The notes under the pieces were generated by a model, which worked only from the letters and a program-made list of their open reading frames with translations, was not told the DNA's origin and searched no databases. A stretch of DNA of 64,000 bases from Piromyces finnis (Eukaryota; Neocallimastigomycota; Neocallimastigomycetes; Neocallimastigales; Neocallimastigaceae): contig MCFH01000004.1 of the NCBI GenBank assembly GCA_002104945.1, positions 782,001 to 846,000 on the forward strand. The letters are read 5' to 3'. Shown here in pieces: positions 63,062 to 64,000 of this stretch. The position numbers and the translations under genes are program-made. How positions within the stretch are numbered: position 1 is the stretch's first letter; each line of letters begins with the position of its first letter.

Positions 63062-63819
63062 GGAATTATATTAAAAAATAAAAAAGAATAATTTAAAAAT
63101 TTCTTAAATAATAATATTAAATATTGTTTATATTTAAAAAAAAAAAAAAAAAAAAAAATAAATAAATTAATATTTAAAAAATGGAAATGATTTTTTTTAA
63201 TATTTTTTATTTTTTTTGTATTTCTTTTTTTATATTTAAATATTAAATATATAAAAAAATATTATATTATGAATTGTTAATAAATAATATTATAATAAAA
63301 AGATATTAATAACATAATAACAGATACAAGTAAGGAATCTATCTATCTATATAAAATTTTTATAAGAAAACGATTTATATTCGATATATTATTTAAAAAA
63401 TAACAAATTAATAAAATATAAAATAATAAAGAGGGGCCCTCTTATAGACTATTGATAAAAAAATTAAACATTAGGTAACGAATTCTTGTGACAAAATGTA
63501 AACTATTATATTTATAGCGATAATAATTCTTTCGGTTAACTTTTTTTTTTTTTTTAAAAAAATTATATATTTTATATTGTGATAAAATATAAAAAATATA
63601 ACAAAAAATATAATTAATTTATTATTTTATTAAAACAAAGTTGTTATTAAATAAGTAATAGTATTATCAAAACAAAAATGAAATAAAATAATAATTATAA
63701 TAATAAAACATAGAAGAATTATATATATTTCTAAGTTTCTCTAACGTAAATTTAAAAGTAGTTTAAAAATAGTAGTTATAAAGTATTTCTTTTATGTATT
63801 TTTTTTTTCTTATCTAGAT
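63062..63819. other. Intergenic, no gene seen
   Basis: AT-rich promoter side of SNRNP25 and 3' flank of the next gene. It contains a striking GC palindrome, 'AAGAGGGGCCCTCTT' (63429-63443), in otherwise nearly G/C-free DNA. Confidence 0.6.
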
Positions 63820-64000
63820 TTATTCAATAAATCTCTTTAAATTTTCCCATTTACGTTGATAATTATCTTTTTCAATTTCAGATTCAGCATATTTTATCTA
63901 AATTTAGAAAGGGTTTAAATTAATAATCTACGCTTATTACAATGGAAAAATATATAAATGAATATTAAATTAGTTTAATTACCTTAATATCAACTAATAA
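63820..64000 (-). CDS. Last two exons of a gene entering from the right
   Basis: Exons 64000-63983 (continues beyond the window) and 63897-63820, phase 0, GT-AG intron of 85 bp. The visible C-terminus reads 'LLVDIK' then 'IKYAESEIEKDNYQRKWENL' and ends 'KRFIE'. It is charged and probably helical or coiled coil. Too little is visible to name it. Confidence 0.6.

Overview
The window looks like nuclear DNA of a very AT-rich eukaryote. Genes are broken by many short GT-AG introns, intergenic DNA is almost pure A/T with long homopolymers, and several proteins carry long asparagine tracts written in AAT codons. Extreme AT richness, fungal-type housekeeping genes and the mix of LINE and copia elements suggest an anaerobic gut fungus (Neocallimastigomycota). 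That is an inference; a Dictyostelium-like amoeba is the main alternative I considered. All exon models below were spliced by eye from frame, splice sites and protein similarity recalled from known families.

Layout. 1-1873: 3' part of a coiled-coil gene (+). 2630-7231: nine-exon coiled-coil/Asn-rich gene (-). 8709-10918: RNA-binding RRM protein (-). 13944-15435: RABL3-type small GTPase (-), divergent from 15864-17380, a TAN1/THUMPD1 tRNA-acetylation cofactor (+). 17746-20346: CMTR1-like FtsJ methyltransferase-fold protein (-) whose catalytic residues look lost. 21678-23078 and 40806-41668: two ribosomal protein L10 (uL16) genes, both (-), identical in exon 2 to stop but unlike each other in intron 1 and flanks.

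Between the two L10 genes (about 20.7-40.4 kb) lies a LINE graveyard and nursery. It has decayed relics, 3' fragments of two LINE families, a dead copy lacking the reverse-transcriptase catalytic box, and two full-length LINEs with intact ORFs of 1495 and 1507 codons. One full-length LINE is inserted in the 5' UTR of the other, and three target-site duplications allow the order of insertion to be read.

After that come 43148-45019, proteasome lid subunit RPN9/PSMD13 (+); 45797-52075, a giant Asn-rich protein with an N-terminal Cys/His region and two apparent frameshifts (+); 52618-58610, a young Ty1/copia retrotransposon with 235-bp LTRs that read as identical; 59982-61198, a small ankyrin protein (-); 62334-63061, an SNRNP25 homolog (-), a protein specific to the U11/U12 minor spliceosome; and the last two exons of a gene entering from the right (-).

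The genes are unrelated housekeeping functions (translation, tRNA modification, protein turnover, RNA processing). No gene cluster, CRISPR array, operon or tRNA was seen. The most interesting signals are the degenerate CMTR-like protein, the minor-spliceosome gene, the gene-conversion-like L10 pair, the nested LINEs with tandem 5'-UTR monomers, and the paired AAT/ATT tracts in one transcript.
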